This document shows, in pieces, positions 1-8,555 of a DNA stretch of 58,550 nt. Position 1 is the stretch's first letter. Each line of letters opens with the position of its first letter. A program made the translations under genes and the position numbers. The DNA comes from Peptococcaceae bacterium. Lineage in GTDB: Bacteria; Bacillota; Desulfitobacteriia; Desulfitobacteriales; Syntrophobotulaceae. The stretch covers positions 1 through 58,550 of the forward strand of contig JAAYUV010000018.1 of the NCBI GenBank assembly GCA_012517475.1. Reading direction: 5' to 3'. Below the pieces are notes generated by a model, which had not been told where the DNA came from, did not search any database, and saw only the letters and a list, made by a program, of their open reading frames with translations.

Positions 1-104
<104 letters not shown>

Positions 105-110
105 ACAAGT

Positions 111-143
111 AATAGACTACTTTAACAAAAAGTAGTCTATTTG
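111..143 (+). terminator. Terminator of the rRNA operon
   Basis: A perfect 13-bp inverted repeat (111-123 with 129-141, arm AATAGACTACTTT) has a short A-rich loop and ends in a short T stretch, directly after the 5S rRNA. The 144-399 stretch before the next gene shows no further clear feature. Confidence 0.8.
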
Positions 144-399
144 CTTTATGTACGGGATACGGGCCGATAAAGTGTAAGGTCAAAGCACCAATCCAACTGT
201 TGAAAGTTAGACTTCGATCAAGGACTTTTTTTATATTTCATAACATTTCCGGATAATTTAATGGTAATATATAGTAGCATATAAAGATTTCTTTTTACCA
301 GCTTATCACAGAAAAGAAAGGTACATATTGAACTTATTTTCGATAAAAGATAACTATATGAATCTATCAATAACATATCCAAAAACGGAGGGAAATATC

Positions 400-1506
400 G
401 TGTTAGTAAATATTACAGATGAATTTCTTAAACTCATTTCGATTGACAGTCCGTCTAAAAACGAAAGAGATTTAGCAATATATTTGAAAAGTAAGCTCAA
501 AGACCTGGGGGCAGAAGTTTATGAAGACAATTCAGCGGGCAAAACGGGCAGCAACACCGGAAACATTATCGGTTTTATTTCAGGAAATCAGAACTTAAAT
601 ACGATTTTGCTTGCAGCACATATGGACACGATAGTATCTACGGACGGGATGGTTCCCCAAATAAAAAACGGGATAATTTACAGTGACGGAAATACGATTC
701 TCGGGGCAGATGATAAGGCAGGGATTGCAGTAATTATAGGGGTATTAAGTAAACTTCAGAAGGATAAAACCATTCAGCATGGCCCGATCGAAGTGTTTTT
801 TACCGTTCAGGAAGAAGTAGGTTTAATTGGGGTCAAAAATCTTGAATATGAGATAAAAGCTCAATATGGGTATGTTCTTGATGGAGATGGACCGGTAGGG
901 ACAATTGTAAATGCTGCGCCTTCCCACGTGACGCTTGATTTAATAGTGGAGGGTAAAGCTGCACACGCCGGTGTAGCTCCTGAAAAGGGGATTAATGCTA
1001 TCGTCGTTGCATCCAAAGCAATAGCAAATTTAGATTCGGGTAGATTGGATGAAGAGACAACAAGTAATTTTGGAATTATCAGCGGAGGCAAGGGAAGAAA
1101 TATTGTTGCGGATAAAGTTGAGATTAAAGCGGAAGTACGCAGCCGCAATCGCAATAAACTGGAAAAAGAAGTCTCAAAAATTATTGAAGAGTTTACAAAG
1201 ACAGCTGCGAATCACCATGCAAAATTTACTTATCATAGAGAACTGGCCTATGAGGCATTTACTATCGACCAGGAACATCCGGTAATCACCGGTGCTTTTG
1301 AAGCCGGAAAAACGCTCGGTATAGAAGTAAAACTGAAAACTACCGGCGGCGGTTTGGACGCCAATATCCTAAATTCCCGTGGGGTCCCTTGTGTTGCACT
1401 CGGATTAGGCAATGACAATCCCCATACAAATGACGAGTATGTAAGTATTAATGAAATGCAAAAAGCTGTTGAATTTCTATTTAAGATATTAACCAATAAA
1501 CCCTAA
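400..1506 (+). CDS. M20 family metallopeptidase, peptidase T-like (YqjE type)
   Basis: Zinc-dependent exopeptidase of the M20 family, probably a cytoplasmic peptidase acting on short peptides. The GTG at 400 is chosen because GGAGGG lies 7 bases before it; the open frame runs further up to 328 but without a ribosome site. The protein is 368 residues, the usual length for the PepT-like/YqjE branch. The metal-binding set is complete: AAHMD, GADDKAG, the QEEVG glutamate pair, LDGDGP and a late PHTNDE histidine. A dimerisation lid sits in the middle. It stands alone between the rRNA terminator and a small membrane protein gene. Exact substrate cannot be told from sequence. Confidence 0.9.
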   Translation: MLVNITDEFLKLISIDSPSKNERDLAIYLKSKLKDLGAEVYEDNSAGKTGSNTGNIIGFISGNQNLNTILLAAHMDTIVSTDGMVPQIKNGIIYSDGNTILGADDKAGIAVIIGVLSKLQKDKTIQHGPIEVFFTVQEEVGLIGVKNLEYEIKAQYGYVLDGDGPVGTIVNAAPSHVTLDLIVEGKAAHAGVAPEKGINAIVVASKAIANLDSGRLDEETTSNFGIISGGKGRNIVADKVEIKAEVRSRNRNKLEKEVSKIIEEFTKTAANHHAKFTYHRELAYEAFTIDQEHPVITGAFEAGKTLGIEVKLKTTGGGLDANILNSRGVPCVALGLGNDNPHTNDEYVSINEMQKAVEFLFKILTNKP

Positions 1507-1600
1507 AACCTATAACATAAAATAAGTTCTGAACGAAATTATTATGGACATCATTCTTTCATGCCTGTTCCATTCATAAGCTGTAATGAGGTGACGAACC

Positions 1601-1921
1601 ATGTGGAAACGCATCCGTCGTGAACTGCTTATTGAATATTACTGGTGGAAAAGGCATACGGCAAAAAAATATCCTTTGGATAGTCCGCTTGGATTAATGG
1701 GAATACTATTTATGATGTCCGGTTTTTTTCTTATGATTATTATTGGGCAAGCTTTTGCAGCTATCTTCCGCAATATGATTCCTGTAGTAAATGGCAGTCA
1801 AGTTGCCGGGGTTTACTGGTCTTCCCTGTTTTTTGCCCTAAAAATAAGTGTAGTTTTTATGGTCTTTGTCATTTCCTTAATTTTTATTCTCTATTTTAAG
1901 TTTTTTGGACGTAAGAGATAA
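1601..1921 (+). CDS. Small membrane protein, unknown function
   Basis: 106 residues starting at an ATG preceded by GAGGTGA. The N-terminus is basic and aromatic (MWKRIRRELL, YYWWKRH). Two hydrophobic segments follow (about residues 31-53 and 73-99), and the tail is basic (FFGRKR). This predicts a two-pass membrane protein with both ends in the cytoplasm. No family is recognised. It lies 94 bases after the peptidase and 227 bases before the glycosyltransferase; the latter gap shows runs of A/T but no sure promoter. Confidence 0.6.
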   Translation: MWKRIRRELLIEYYWWKRHTAKKYPLDSPLGLMGILFMMSGFFLMIIIGQAFAAIFRNMIPVVNGSQVAGVYWSSLFFALKISVVFMVFVISLIFILYFKFFGRKR

Positions 1922-2148
1922 AATAAGGATTTGATCGGCAAAGACGGTGTAATTTGCTAAAATTTAACGGTAAATCGAGATAGAAAAAGATAATAATACG
2001 GGATATAATTAAAACTTGGTGAGAATTTGAAAATATCTGTTTTTTTTTCTTATAAAAACAGGAATATTAAGGAAACTTATTGTACAAGCCTTATTGCAGG
2101 CTAGTATGATATCTGCTAAAATTGATTAACTGAGGGGGGTTTTATTGT

Positions 2149-3420
2149 TTGGAGACTTATGCCAGTTTCTTTGAGCAAATATTTAATATAGTCATGATTT
2201 CCATTCAGGTTTTAATTATTTTTATAACGCTTTATTATTTTACCCTTTCTATTATTGGGATGCGCCGCAAACCGGAAAAAAAGGATTATGATCCTGTTAA
2301 CCGGTTTGCAATTGTTGTTGCAGCCCATAATGAGGAACAGGTAATTGCCCCTTTAGTTGAGAATTTAAAAGATTTGGACTATCCCCCTGAGCTCTATGAT
2401 ATTTATGTAGTGGCAGATAACTGTACTGATAAAACAGCTTTTCTTGCAAGAAAAGCAGGGGCTTGTGTATTCCAACGCTTTAATGATACAAAACGCGGCA
2501 AAGGCTACGCCTTGGAATGGTTATTTGCTAAAATTTTTGCCTTGCCCAAAACGTATGACGCTTTTGTAATTTTTGACGCGGATAATCTTGTCAAAAGGAA
2601 TTTCCTTTTGGAAATGAATGTTAAACTTTGTGAAGGGGAAAAGATTATTCAAGGGTACATAGATTCAAAAAATCCTTTTGATACCTGGGTAACAAATACC
2701 TTTTCTATAGCTTTTTGGCTTATGAACAGATTGATTCAGCTTGCCCGTTTCAATTTGGGTATTTCCAATACGCTGGCCGGTACAGGAATGTGCATTTCGT
2801 ATGATGTTCTGAAAAGGTTAGGTTGGGGAGCCCATTCATTAACCGAAGACCTGGAATTTACCATGAAAGCTCTGGTTTATGGAGTAAAAACCAGCTGGGC
2901 CCATGATGCTATCGTCTATGATGAAAAACCGCTTTCTTTTATGCAATCCTGTCGCCAGCGTAAACGCTGGGCACAGGGGCAAGTTGATGTTGCGGGAAGA
3001 TATATGCTGCTTTTAGTCATCAAGGGATTCAGAGAAAAGAAATGGATGTACTTTGATGCGGCAATACACCTCTTTCAACCCTATTTTACAATGATTGGAT
3101 CATTTTTCCTTCTAGTCCAAGTGTTTACCTTCTTGCAGCCCTATTATGTAAATTTATTTATTGACTATGTACACCCTGTAGCCTGGCAACTGGTATCCGG
3201 TGCGATTACGGTATTTCCGATCATTGCTTTATTCTTGGACAGAATTCCGTGGAAAGCTTATGTGGGGTTAATTTTCTATCCAATATTTATGTATAGTTGG
3301 ATTCCGATAATTTTTGTAGGATTCTTGCATAGAAACAAAAAAGAATGGTCTCATACCAGACATACACGTTCAATTAGCTATAATGAAATCGTTGAGGGAG
3401 AAAAAGTATCCACTAATTAA
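2149..3420 (+). CDS. Membrane glycosyltransferase, family 2, processive type
   Basis: 423-residue GT2 enzyme that would transfer sugar from a nucleotide sugar at the inner face of the membrane, as in polysaccharide synthases. TTG start at 2149 after a GAGGGGGG site. One membrane segment lies at residues 14-37. The catalytic domain shows AAHNEE (59-63), VVADNCTD (87-94), DADN (143-146), TED (232-234) and the QRKRW motif (270-274) that marks processive enzymes. Three to four more membrane helices follow from about residue 300. No partner genes (PilZ domain, deacetylase, export proteins) are adjacent, so the product is unknown. A convergent terminator follows. Confidence 0.9.
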   Translation: METYASFFEQIFNIVMISIQVLIIFITLYYFTLSIIGMRRKPEKKDYDPVNRFAIVVAAHNEEQVIAPLVENLKDLDYPPELYDIYVVADNCTDKTAFLARKAGACVFQRFNDTKRGKGYALEWLFAKIFALPKTYDAFVIFDADNLVKRNFLLEMNVKLCEGEKIIQGYIDSKNPFDTWVTNTFSIAFWLMNRLIQLARFNLGISNTLAGTGMCISYDVLKRLGWGAHSLTEDLEFTMKALVYGVKTSWAHDAIVYDEKPLSFMQSCRQRKRWAQGQVDVAGRYMLLLVIKGFREKKWMYFDAAIHLFQPYFTMIGSFFLLVQVFTFLQPYYVNLFIDYVHPVAWQLVSGAITVFPIIALFLDRIPWKAYVGLIFYPIFMYSWIPIIFVGFLHRNKKEWSHTRHTRSISYNEIVEGEKVSTN

Positions 3421-3460
3421 GGAACCCTTATAAAATCGGATTTGGTAGCAAATAAACAGT

Positions 3461-3486
3461 GACTCCGCCTTGGGCGGAGTCATTAT
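3461..3486. terminator. Shared terminator between convergent genes
   Basis: A perfect 9-bp G+C-rich stem (GACTCCGCC 3461-3469 with GGCGGAGTC 3473-3481, loop TTG) lies between the glycosyltransferase stop (3420) and the end of the minus-strand efflux operon (3504). It can serve both directions. Confidence 0.75.
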
Positions 3487-3503
3487 TATTTGATCAAAAT
3501 CTA

Positions 3504-4604
3504 CTAATTAGCGGCTTCTTTAATGAGATCCCCTTCAAGAATACGATCTGTTCCTTCGGAAATTACTTTATCGTTCAAAGACAGACCGCTAAGAACAGAC
3601 ATGAATTGGCTGTCCGATATGCCGGTCTTAATCGATTGTTTAACAGCCTTATCCTCTTTAACAAGGTAAACATAATCTCTTCCGCTCTGCTGAAAGACAG
3701 CGGTTTTAGGGATTGTAAGAGTCTTCTGCTCTACATTGATTTTAGCAATCCCAGTCATACCGGCGCGAAGAATTCTTTCTGAGTTAGTTATCTTGATTTT
3801 AACCGGAAAGAATTGTCCGGTAGTAATGGAAATCGGGCTAAGAAAAATGATTTCACCGGCAAAAGATTTGCCTGGAATAACATCTGACTGAACATTTGCT
3901 TTTTGGCCTTGTTTCACAGAATTAACAACGGTTTCCGAAACATTGCCGTTTAAGACCAGGTTATCCACAGAGACCACGGATGCTACCGGACTACCAAGAC
4001 TTACAGTCTCACCGGGAGAGACGCTGCAGGTAGCAACAACACCAGAAAAAGGACTTTTAATATCCGCTTTGGAAATATTCAGTTCGATAAGCTTTACAGC
4101 GTTCTGGGCCGAAGAGACGCCCGTTTTTTGCGTTTCATATTGGGAAAAGGCCATATCCCTTTTGGATATAGACTGCTCTAAATCTTTTTGAGAAATTGCA
4201 TCTATTTTTATCAGCTCATTATTGCGCTCAAGTTCTTTTTCAGCATCATGAAGAGAAATTTTTGCTTGGTTCATAGCCTCTATACTCTTTTGCAAATTTG
4301 CCTGAGCCTGTTCCAATTGAATTTGGAGGTCCCTTTTATCCAAAGAGAGTATTACAGCATCTTTTTCCACAAAAGTGCCTTCTTTCGCTAAAACGGAAAC
4401 AACTGTACCTGGGACCTGTGCCGTTAGATTTGCGCTGCTCTCGGCGTCTAGAATACCGGAAATGGTCACTTCCCCAGAAATGGTTTGTTCGTTAACGACA
4501 GCGACCTTGGAGCTGGTAACGGTTTTAGTTGTGTTGCTGCAACCCGTTGCTGATAATAGTAGAACTGCCAGGATAAGTCCAATCGTTATCTTTTTCATAA
4601 TCAT
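3504..4604 (-). CDS. Efflux adaptor lipoprotein (HlyD/RND membrane-fusion type)
   Basis: 366-residue periplasmic-adaptor-type protein. The N-terminus is a lipoprotein signal: basic start, hydrophobic core, then lipobox SATGC. Next come a biotinyl-lipoyl half (AQVPGTVVSVLAKEGTFVEK), a helical hairpin (about residues 95-180), the second lipoyl half (ADIKSPFSGVVATCSVSPGE) and a beta-barrel. It is the last gene of the marR operon, 26 bases after the short HlyD gene. No RND pump or ABC MacB partner is present, so it presumably works with the DHA2 transporter or is a leftover second adaptor. Confidence 0.85.
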   Translation of the reverse strand: MIMKKITIGLILAVLLLSATGCSNTTKTVTSSKVAVVNEQTISGEVTISGILDAESSANLTAQVPGTVVSVLAKEGTFVEKDAVILSLDKRDLQIQLEQAQANLQKSIEAMNQAKISLHDAEKELERNNELIKIDAISQKDLEQSISKRDMAFSQYETQKTGVSSAQNAVKLIELNISKADIKSPFSGVVATCSVSPGETVSLGSPVASVVSVDNLVLNGNVSETVVNSVKQGQKANVQSDVIPGKSFAGEIIFLSPISITTGQFFPVKIKITNSERILRAGMTGIAKINVEQKTLTIPKTAVFQQSGRDYVYLVKEDKAVKQSIKTGISDSQFMSVLSGLSLNDKVISEGTDRILEGDLIKEAAN

Positions 4605-4630
4605 TTACCACTTCCTTTTCTTCTCCACGT

Positions 4631-5332
4631 TTACTCTGCAACATGTATCTTAATCTCAGCACTCATACCCGGAACCAAAGCAAGTTTATCGGTATTGGAA
4701 AAGCGAATCTTGACCGGAATCAGCTGAGTTACTTTTGTGAAACTTCCGCTGGAGCTCTGCATGGAGACGATGGAAAAAGTGGAAATGGTGGCTTGACCGA
4801 TTTCTTCAACTTTTCCCTTAAAAGTATTTTTGGGAAATGCATCAATCGTAAAATCAACAGTTTCCCCGATTCTTACCTTTGAAATCTTGGTTTCTTCAAT
4901 GTTGGCGGAAACGTAAAGGTTTTCGATATTTGCAATAATTGCAAGGGTTTGACCGGGGCTTGCCGCTTGCCCTTCCTGAACCGAGGACTTAATGATTTTT
5001 CCGGAAATCGGTGCGGTAATTTCCGCTTTACTAATGGCGGTGCTGCCGGTCTGATTGAGAGATTTTACACTAACTGCCGATGAACTCGATATGGAGCCGG
5101 TATCCTGCCAGCCTAAATGCTGGCCGGCAAGAACCATTTCCCCTTCGGTAATATTCCAGGAAGTGATCTTTCCCGAAATCTGAGGGGACACGATGACAGT
5201 ATCAGCAGCAATCCGGGCATCCTGGGTTTTAATATAACGAGCCCCTTGATACCAGTAGTATAGAAATATGCTCAGCCCTATTACACTAAAAGATATGATA
5301 ATCAGTTTCATCATTCGTTTCTTGTCTTTCAT
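4631..5332 (-). CDS. Short HlyD/EmrA-type efflux adaptor
   Basis: 233 residues with one N-terminal membrane anchor (residues 9-26), then the first lipoyl half (ISGKITSWNITEGEMVLAGQ). The second half (AEITAPISGKIIKSSVQEGQ) follows after only about 30 residues. The long coiled-coil hairpin of EmrA is therefore missing, making this much shorter than typical EmrA (near 390). A barrel domain follows. A GGAGG site precedes the ATG, which lies 2 bases after the transporter stop, so the two are translated together. The short form is typical of Gram-positive cells, where no outer membrane must be reached (inference). Confidence 0.85.
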   Translation of the reverse strand: MKDKKRMMKLIIISFSVIGLSIFLYYWYQGARYIKTQDARIAADTVIVSPQISGKITSWNITEGEMVLAGQHLGWQDTGSISSSSAVSVKSLNQTGSTAISKAEITAPISGKIIKSSVQEGQAASPGQTLAIIANIENLYVSANIEETKISKVRIGETVDFTIDAFPKNTFKGKVEEIGQATISTFSIVSMQSSSGSFTKVTQLIPVKIRFSNTDKLALVPGMSAEIKIHVAE

Positions 5333-5334
5333 TT

Positions 5335-6900
5335 TTAAACCTCCATTTGATGATTGGGGTTTAACCCCCGGTTGTCATTTTTCTTTGCTTTTCGGGGAAG
5401 AAAGTAAGTAAGAAGAAGTCCTGATAGAGTTATAAAACATGTTATCCAAAACATATCATCAATTGCCTGGACAAACGCAACTTTATAGATATTGGCCTGA
5501 AGAAGAGAGAGAATGGTTTCCTTGCTATAAAGTCCGCTATTAAGCAGGGTATTTAAGTTATCAGAGGGTATAGTCCAGCAAAGATAGGAGGTATGATAAG
5601 CCAATTTATCATTCAGCATGATTGTAAGGAAAGCCAGCCCAAAAGATCCTGCAACTCTGCTGACAATATTCGTAATCGCAGAACCACGCCCCACTTGTTC
5701 GGTAGGAAGTACGGACATGATAGAAGTTTGAACCGGCATCATGGTTAATCCCATACCCAGAGAACGAATCATATTCCACCCGATAATCGAACTCAAAGGT
5801 GTTTCCAAGTTGAGCCCGGTTAGTAGATAAGTACTTAATGCAAGAAGCAGAATACCGGTGCTGACAGGAAAAAAAGGACCGTAGCGGTCGTAGATCTTAC
5901 CCGATACCGGCAGAGCAATCCCGCTTGCTAAAGCCGGTGGCAGCATGAGCAAACCGGCTTTTAAAGCCCCGAGACCCCGGATTGATTGCAGAAAAAGCGG
6001 GACGTAAAATAGGCCTCCGTACATTCCTACCGTGACGATGACAAGAAGAAGGTTACCTAAACTAAAAGCTGGATATTTAAATACTCTCAGGTCCAATAAA
6101 GGATCCGGGACTGTCAGTTCATGGAGGACGAACAAAACCATGAGACTGAAACTAAAGAAGAAAAGCATAACGATACCAAGAGAACTCCAGCCCCAATCCT
6201 GACCTTGGCTTAAAGCAAGAAGCAGGCAGAATAATGAGGCAGAAGAAGTGATGGAACCCCAGTAATCAAATTTTGAGGCTTTGCGATGAGGGAATTCAGG
6301 TAAAACTGTCAAGGCTAAAAATACTCCGATAACTCCAATTGGAAGGTTGATCGTAAAAATCCAGCGCCAATTAATATACTGGACAAGGTACCCGCCTATT
6401 GTTGGCCCCAGGGCTGGAGCTACTACCATAGCAATACCGAAGGCACCCATGGCCGAACCCATTTTGTTTCGCGGAACGAGACTATAAATCATAGACATGG
6501 TTGTAGGCATAATCATCCCACCGCCGGTTGCCTGGACTACCCTGGCAACAATTAATACATTTTCGGACCATGAAAGGGAACAAAATAAGGATCCCAGGGT
6601 AAATACGGCCAGCGCGTAAGTATAAAGTCGTTTATACCCAAAATAATCACCCAGCCATCCGCTGGTTGGAACGACAACCCCCAATGCCAGCATATAAATG
6701 GTCACCACCCATTGAATACGGGAGGTGGTTGTCTGAAAATCGTGCATCATCGCGGAGATAGCAACGTTCACGATGCTGGAATCCAGAACAGCCATGGAAG
6801 TGCCGATAAGGATGACAAACATGGAAAGATGCCACTTTTGGCTGCCGGAAGAACCTTTTTGCTCCATTTCGCTTGTCTGCATTGTATTTTGTTCCGTCAT
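5335..6900 (-). CDS. DHA2-family multidrug transporter, EmrB/QacA type
   Basis: 521-residue major-facilitator protein with about 14 hydrophobic segments. It carries the DHA2 signatures: SSIVNVA in helix 1, a short loop with GWLGDYFGYKR, and NWRWIFTINLPIG after helix 6. It would export toxic lipophilic compounds in exchange for protons. The start is set by GAGG just upstream, and the gene begins 2 bases after the marR stop. The two adaptor genes follow directly. The order marR-emrB-emrA-adaptor implies induction by a substrate drug through the MarR regulator. Confidence 0.92.
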   Translation of the reverse strand: MTEQNTMQTSEMEQKGSSGSQKWHLSMFVILIGTSMAVLDSSIVNVAISAMMHDFQTTTSRIQWVVTIYMLALGVVVPTSGWLGDYFGYKRLYTYALAVFTLGSLFCSLSWSENVLIVARVVQATGGGMIMPTTMSMIYSLVPRNKMGSAMGAFGIAMVVAPALGPTIGGYLVQYINWRWIFTINLPIGVIGVFLALTVLPEFPHRKASKFDYWGSITSSASLFCLLLALSQGQDWGWSSLGIVMLFFFSFSLMVLFVLHELTVPDPLLDLRVFKYPAFSLGNLLLVIVTVGMYGGLFYVPLFLQSIRGLGALKAGLLMLPPALASGIALPVSGKIYDRYGPFFPVSTGILLLALSTYLLTGLNLETPLSSIIGWNMIRSLGMGLTMMPVQTSIMSVLPTEQVGRGSAITNIVSRVAGSFGLAFLTIMLNDKLAYHTSYLCWTIPSDNLNTLLNSGLYSKETILSLLQANIYKVAFVQAIDDMFWITCFITLSGLLLTYFLPRKAKKNDNRGLNPNHQMEV

Positions 6901-6902
6901 AA

Positions 6903-7352
6903 TTAATCCTCAGAATCAATTAACAGGGATTCGAGTTTTTTTAACTCCATTGTCATATCCTTCCACCATGAGGGGGGAAGATTAATATTTTTGATCTCGA
7001 GAAATTGCCTGATTAATTCTTCCATTTTGGGTCCCTTTTCCCGCAATGTATCACTCAATCTTACTAGAACAACCCTGCGGTCATCAGGATCCCGCATTCG
7101 AATAATGTAATTATTTTTTTCCATCCGGTCCAAGATTCCGGTCAGTGTGCTACCTGGGATTCCGAGATAGTCGGAAAGAGCGGAGGTTTTTACTCCTTCC
7201 TTTTTTCTTAAATAGTGGATGGACATAAGCTCAACCGCTCCCAGGTTTAGAGAGAATTGTTCAGGCAGATTATTATAGATCCCTCTTTTTATACGGAATA
7301 TCGTTTTAAAAAATTCAAAAGCATAAAATTCAGGTTCCTGTTTTTCTTTCAT
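6903..7352 (-). CDS. MarR-family transcriptional regulator of the efflux operon
   Basis: 149 residues with a central winged helix: recognition region GIPGSTLTGILDRMEKNNY and wing RMRDPDDRRVVLVRLSD. N- and C-terminal helices would form the dimer. ATG after a clear GGAGG. First gene of the operon. A candidate promoter (7410-7438) and repeated TTCG half-sites (7365-7395) lie just upstream, as expected for autorepression relieved by a drug ligand. The ligand cannot be predicted. Confidence 0.92.
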   Translation of the reverse strand: MKEKQEPEFYAFEFFKTIFRIKRGIYNNLPEQFSLNLGAVELMSIHYLRKKEGVKTSALSDYLGIPGSTLTGILDRMEKNNYIIRMRDPDDRRVVLVRLSDTLREKGPKMEELIRQFLEIKNINLPPSWWKDMTMELKKLESLLIDSED

Positions 7353-7364
7353 AATGTCCTCCTT

Positions 7365-7395
7365 AGTTCGAGTTCGTTTATTTCGAGTACGAATT
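7365..7395 (-). promoter_or_regulatory. Candidate MarR operator
   Basis: Between the promoter and the marR start the sequence carries repeated half-sites: TCGAGTTCG and TCGAGTACGAA as a near-direct repeat, and TTCGT...ACGAA as an inverted pair. The position downstream of the -10 would block transcription when bound. That this is the binding site is inferred from place and symmetry. Confidence 0.5.
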
Positions 7396-7409
7396 AATTG
7401 GTTATATAT

Positions 7410-7438
7410 ATCATACTGTTTTTAATACATCGTATCAA
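7410..7438 (-). promoter_or_regulatory. Promoter of the marR efflux operon
   Basis: On the minus strand TTGATA (7438-7433) and TATGAT (7415-7410) are 17 bases apart, close to the sigma-A consensus, reading into marR. The start codon is about 58 bases beyond the -10. Confidence 0.7.
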
Positions 7439-7612
7439 TAGAAAATAAAGTAAAAAGACAGCTATATTCGTTTCAGACTGTTGTATTAACAAAAACCATA
7501 TAATTAGAAAAGAGACTAATATAAATCTGCAAAAGGATGGGAAAGAAGAAAATAAACACTGCAAATTGGTGTTTTAGACAATAATTACAATGACTTTTTC
7601 TGAAAAAACTCT

Positions 7613-7641
7613 TTGACACAGTATTGATATTTGTGTATACT
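7613..7641 (+). promoter_or_regulatory. Promoter of the tRNA operon
   Basis: A perfect -35 TTGACA (7613-7618) and TATACT (7636-7641) with exactly 17 bases between, ending 20 bases before the first tRNA. Strong sigma-A promoter, as expected for a tRNA cluster. Confidence 0.88.
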
Positions 7642-7661
7642 ATAATTCGTCACGGTAGAGT

Positions 7662-7737
<76 letters not shown>

Positions 7738-7764
7738 TTTATATGCATTCAGGAACAATAGGTT

Positions 7765-7840
7765 GGCCCCGTGGTGTAGTGGTTAACATGCCTGCCTGTC
7801 ACGCAGGAGATCGTCGGTTCAAGTCCGATCGGGGTCGCCA
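7765..7840 (+). tRNA. tRNA-Asp (anticodon GTC)
   Basis: 76 bases, CCA encoded. Acceptor GGCCCCG pairs with CGGGGTC with one G-T pair. Anticodon stem CCTGC/GCAGG with loop CTGTCAC gives GTC. Confidence 0.97.
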
Positions 7841-7872
7841 TTCATTCAATTCTATTCGTTGTAACATGTTTT

Positions 7873-7948
<76 letters not shown>

Positions 7949-7954
7949 TTCCAT

Positions 7955-8029
7955 GCGGGTGTAACTCAGTGGTAGAGTGTCACCTTGCCAAGGTGAAAGT
8001 CGCGAGTTCGAATCTCGTCACCCGCTCCA
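7955..8029 (+). tRNA. tRNA-Gly (anticodon GCC)
   Basis: 75 bases, CCA encoded. Acceptor GCGGGTG pairs with CACCCGC. Anticodon stem CACCT/AGGTG with GCC in the loop. Only 6 bases after tRNA-Phe. Confidence 0.97.
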
Positions 8030-8041
8030 TTGAAATTTTCT

Positions 8042-8116
<75 letters not shown>

Positions 8117-8119
8117 CAA

Positions 8120-8208
8120 GCCGAAGTGGCGGAACTGGCAGACGCACGGGACTTAAAATCCCGCGGGGCTAAAACCCCGTACCGGTTCGATTCCGGTCTT
8201 CGGCACCA
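8120..8208 (+). tRNA. tRNA-Leu (anticodon TAA)
   Basis: 89 bases with a long variable arm (CGGGGCTAAAACCCCG), as in class II tRNAs. Acceptor GCCGAAG pairs with CTTCGGC. Loop ACTTAAAAT gives TAA. CCA encoded; 3 bases after tRNA-Cys. Confidence 0.97.
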
Positions 8209-8212
8209 TTAT

Positions 8213-8289
8213 GGGTTTGTAGCTCAGCTGGTTAGAGTACTGCGTTGACATCGCAGGGGTCGGAGGTTCAAGTCCTCTCAAACCCACCA
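8213..8289 (+). tRNA. tRNA-Val (anticodon GAC)
   Basis: 77 bases, CCA encoded. Acceptor GGGTTTG pairs with CAAACCC. Anticodon stem CTGCG/CGCAG with loop TTGACAT gives GAC, a second valine isoacceptor in the same operon. Confidence 0.97.
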
Positions 8290-8300
8290 AAATTTGTCTG

Positions 8301-8371
8301 AAAACCCGCTATTCATGCGGGTTTTAGAGTTTTTGCACATATTAAAAACTGCTTTTCAGCAGTTTTTTTAC
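8301..8371 (+). terminator. Tandem terminators after the tRNA operon
   Basis: Two hairpins in a row. AAAACCCGC (8301-8309) pairs with GCGGGTTTT (8317-8325), followed by AGAGTTTTTG. AAAACTGCT (8345-8353) pairs with AGCAGTTTT (8358-8366), followed by more T. Confidence 0.8.
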
Positions 8372-8396
8372 TTTGGAAATGAATCACAAGAAGGAA

Positions 8397-8553
8397 TCAA
8401 GCCTTCATTGCCTCCACTAGTTTCTTTGTTCCAACCATATTGATCGCTCGCTTCAAATTATACACAAGAAAACTAAGCCCCAGCTCGCCTGTGGCTTTTT
8501 CTATCCCCTTACATAAAAGATAATAAGCTCCGTGGTAAAAATTGAGGTTTTTA
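8397..8553 (-). pseudogene. Transposase C-terminal remnant (IS1182/IS5-like DDE family)
   Basis: Too short to stand as a gene. The minus strand from about 8553 to a TGA at 8397 reads NLNFYHGAYYLLCKG, then KATGELGLSFLVYNLKRAIN, then MVGTKKLVEAMKA. The segment G-x-L-x(n)-YNLKRAIN is the usual end of IS1182-type transposases. Everything upstream is gone: a TAA is in frame at the left junction and the ACT-MBL gene begins to end only 3 bases away. It is a scar of an insertion next to the tRNA operon. Confidence 0.7.
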
Positions 8554-8555
8554 AA

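Noticed and set aside
861-1496. Minus-strand frames inside the M20 peptidase gene and similar mirror frames in other genes
   Set aside because: They overlap well-supported genes, lack ribosome sites and show no family pattern.
3461-3481. GACTCCGCC palindrome as possible operator of the efflux operon
   Set aside because: It lies at the 3' ends of two convergent genes, so a terminator explains it better.
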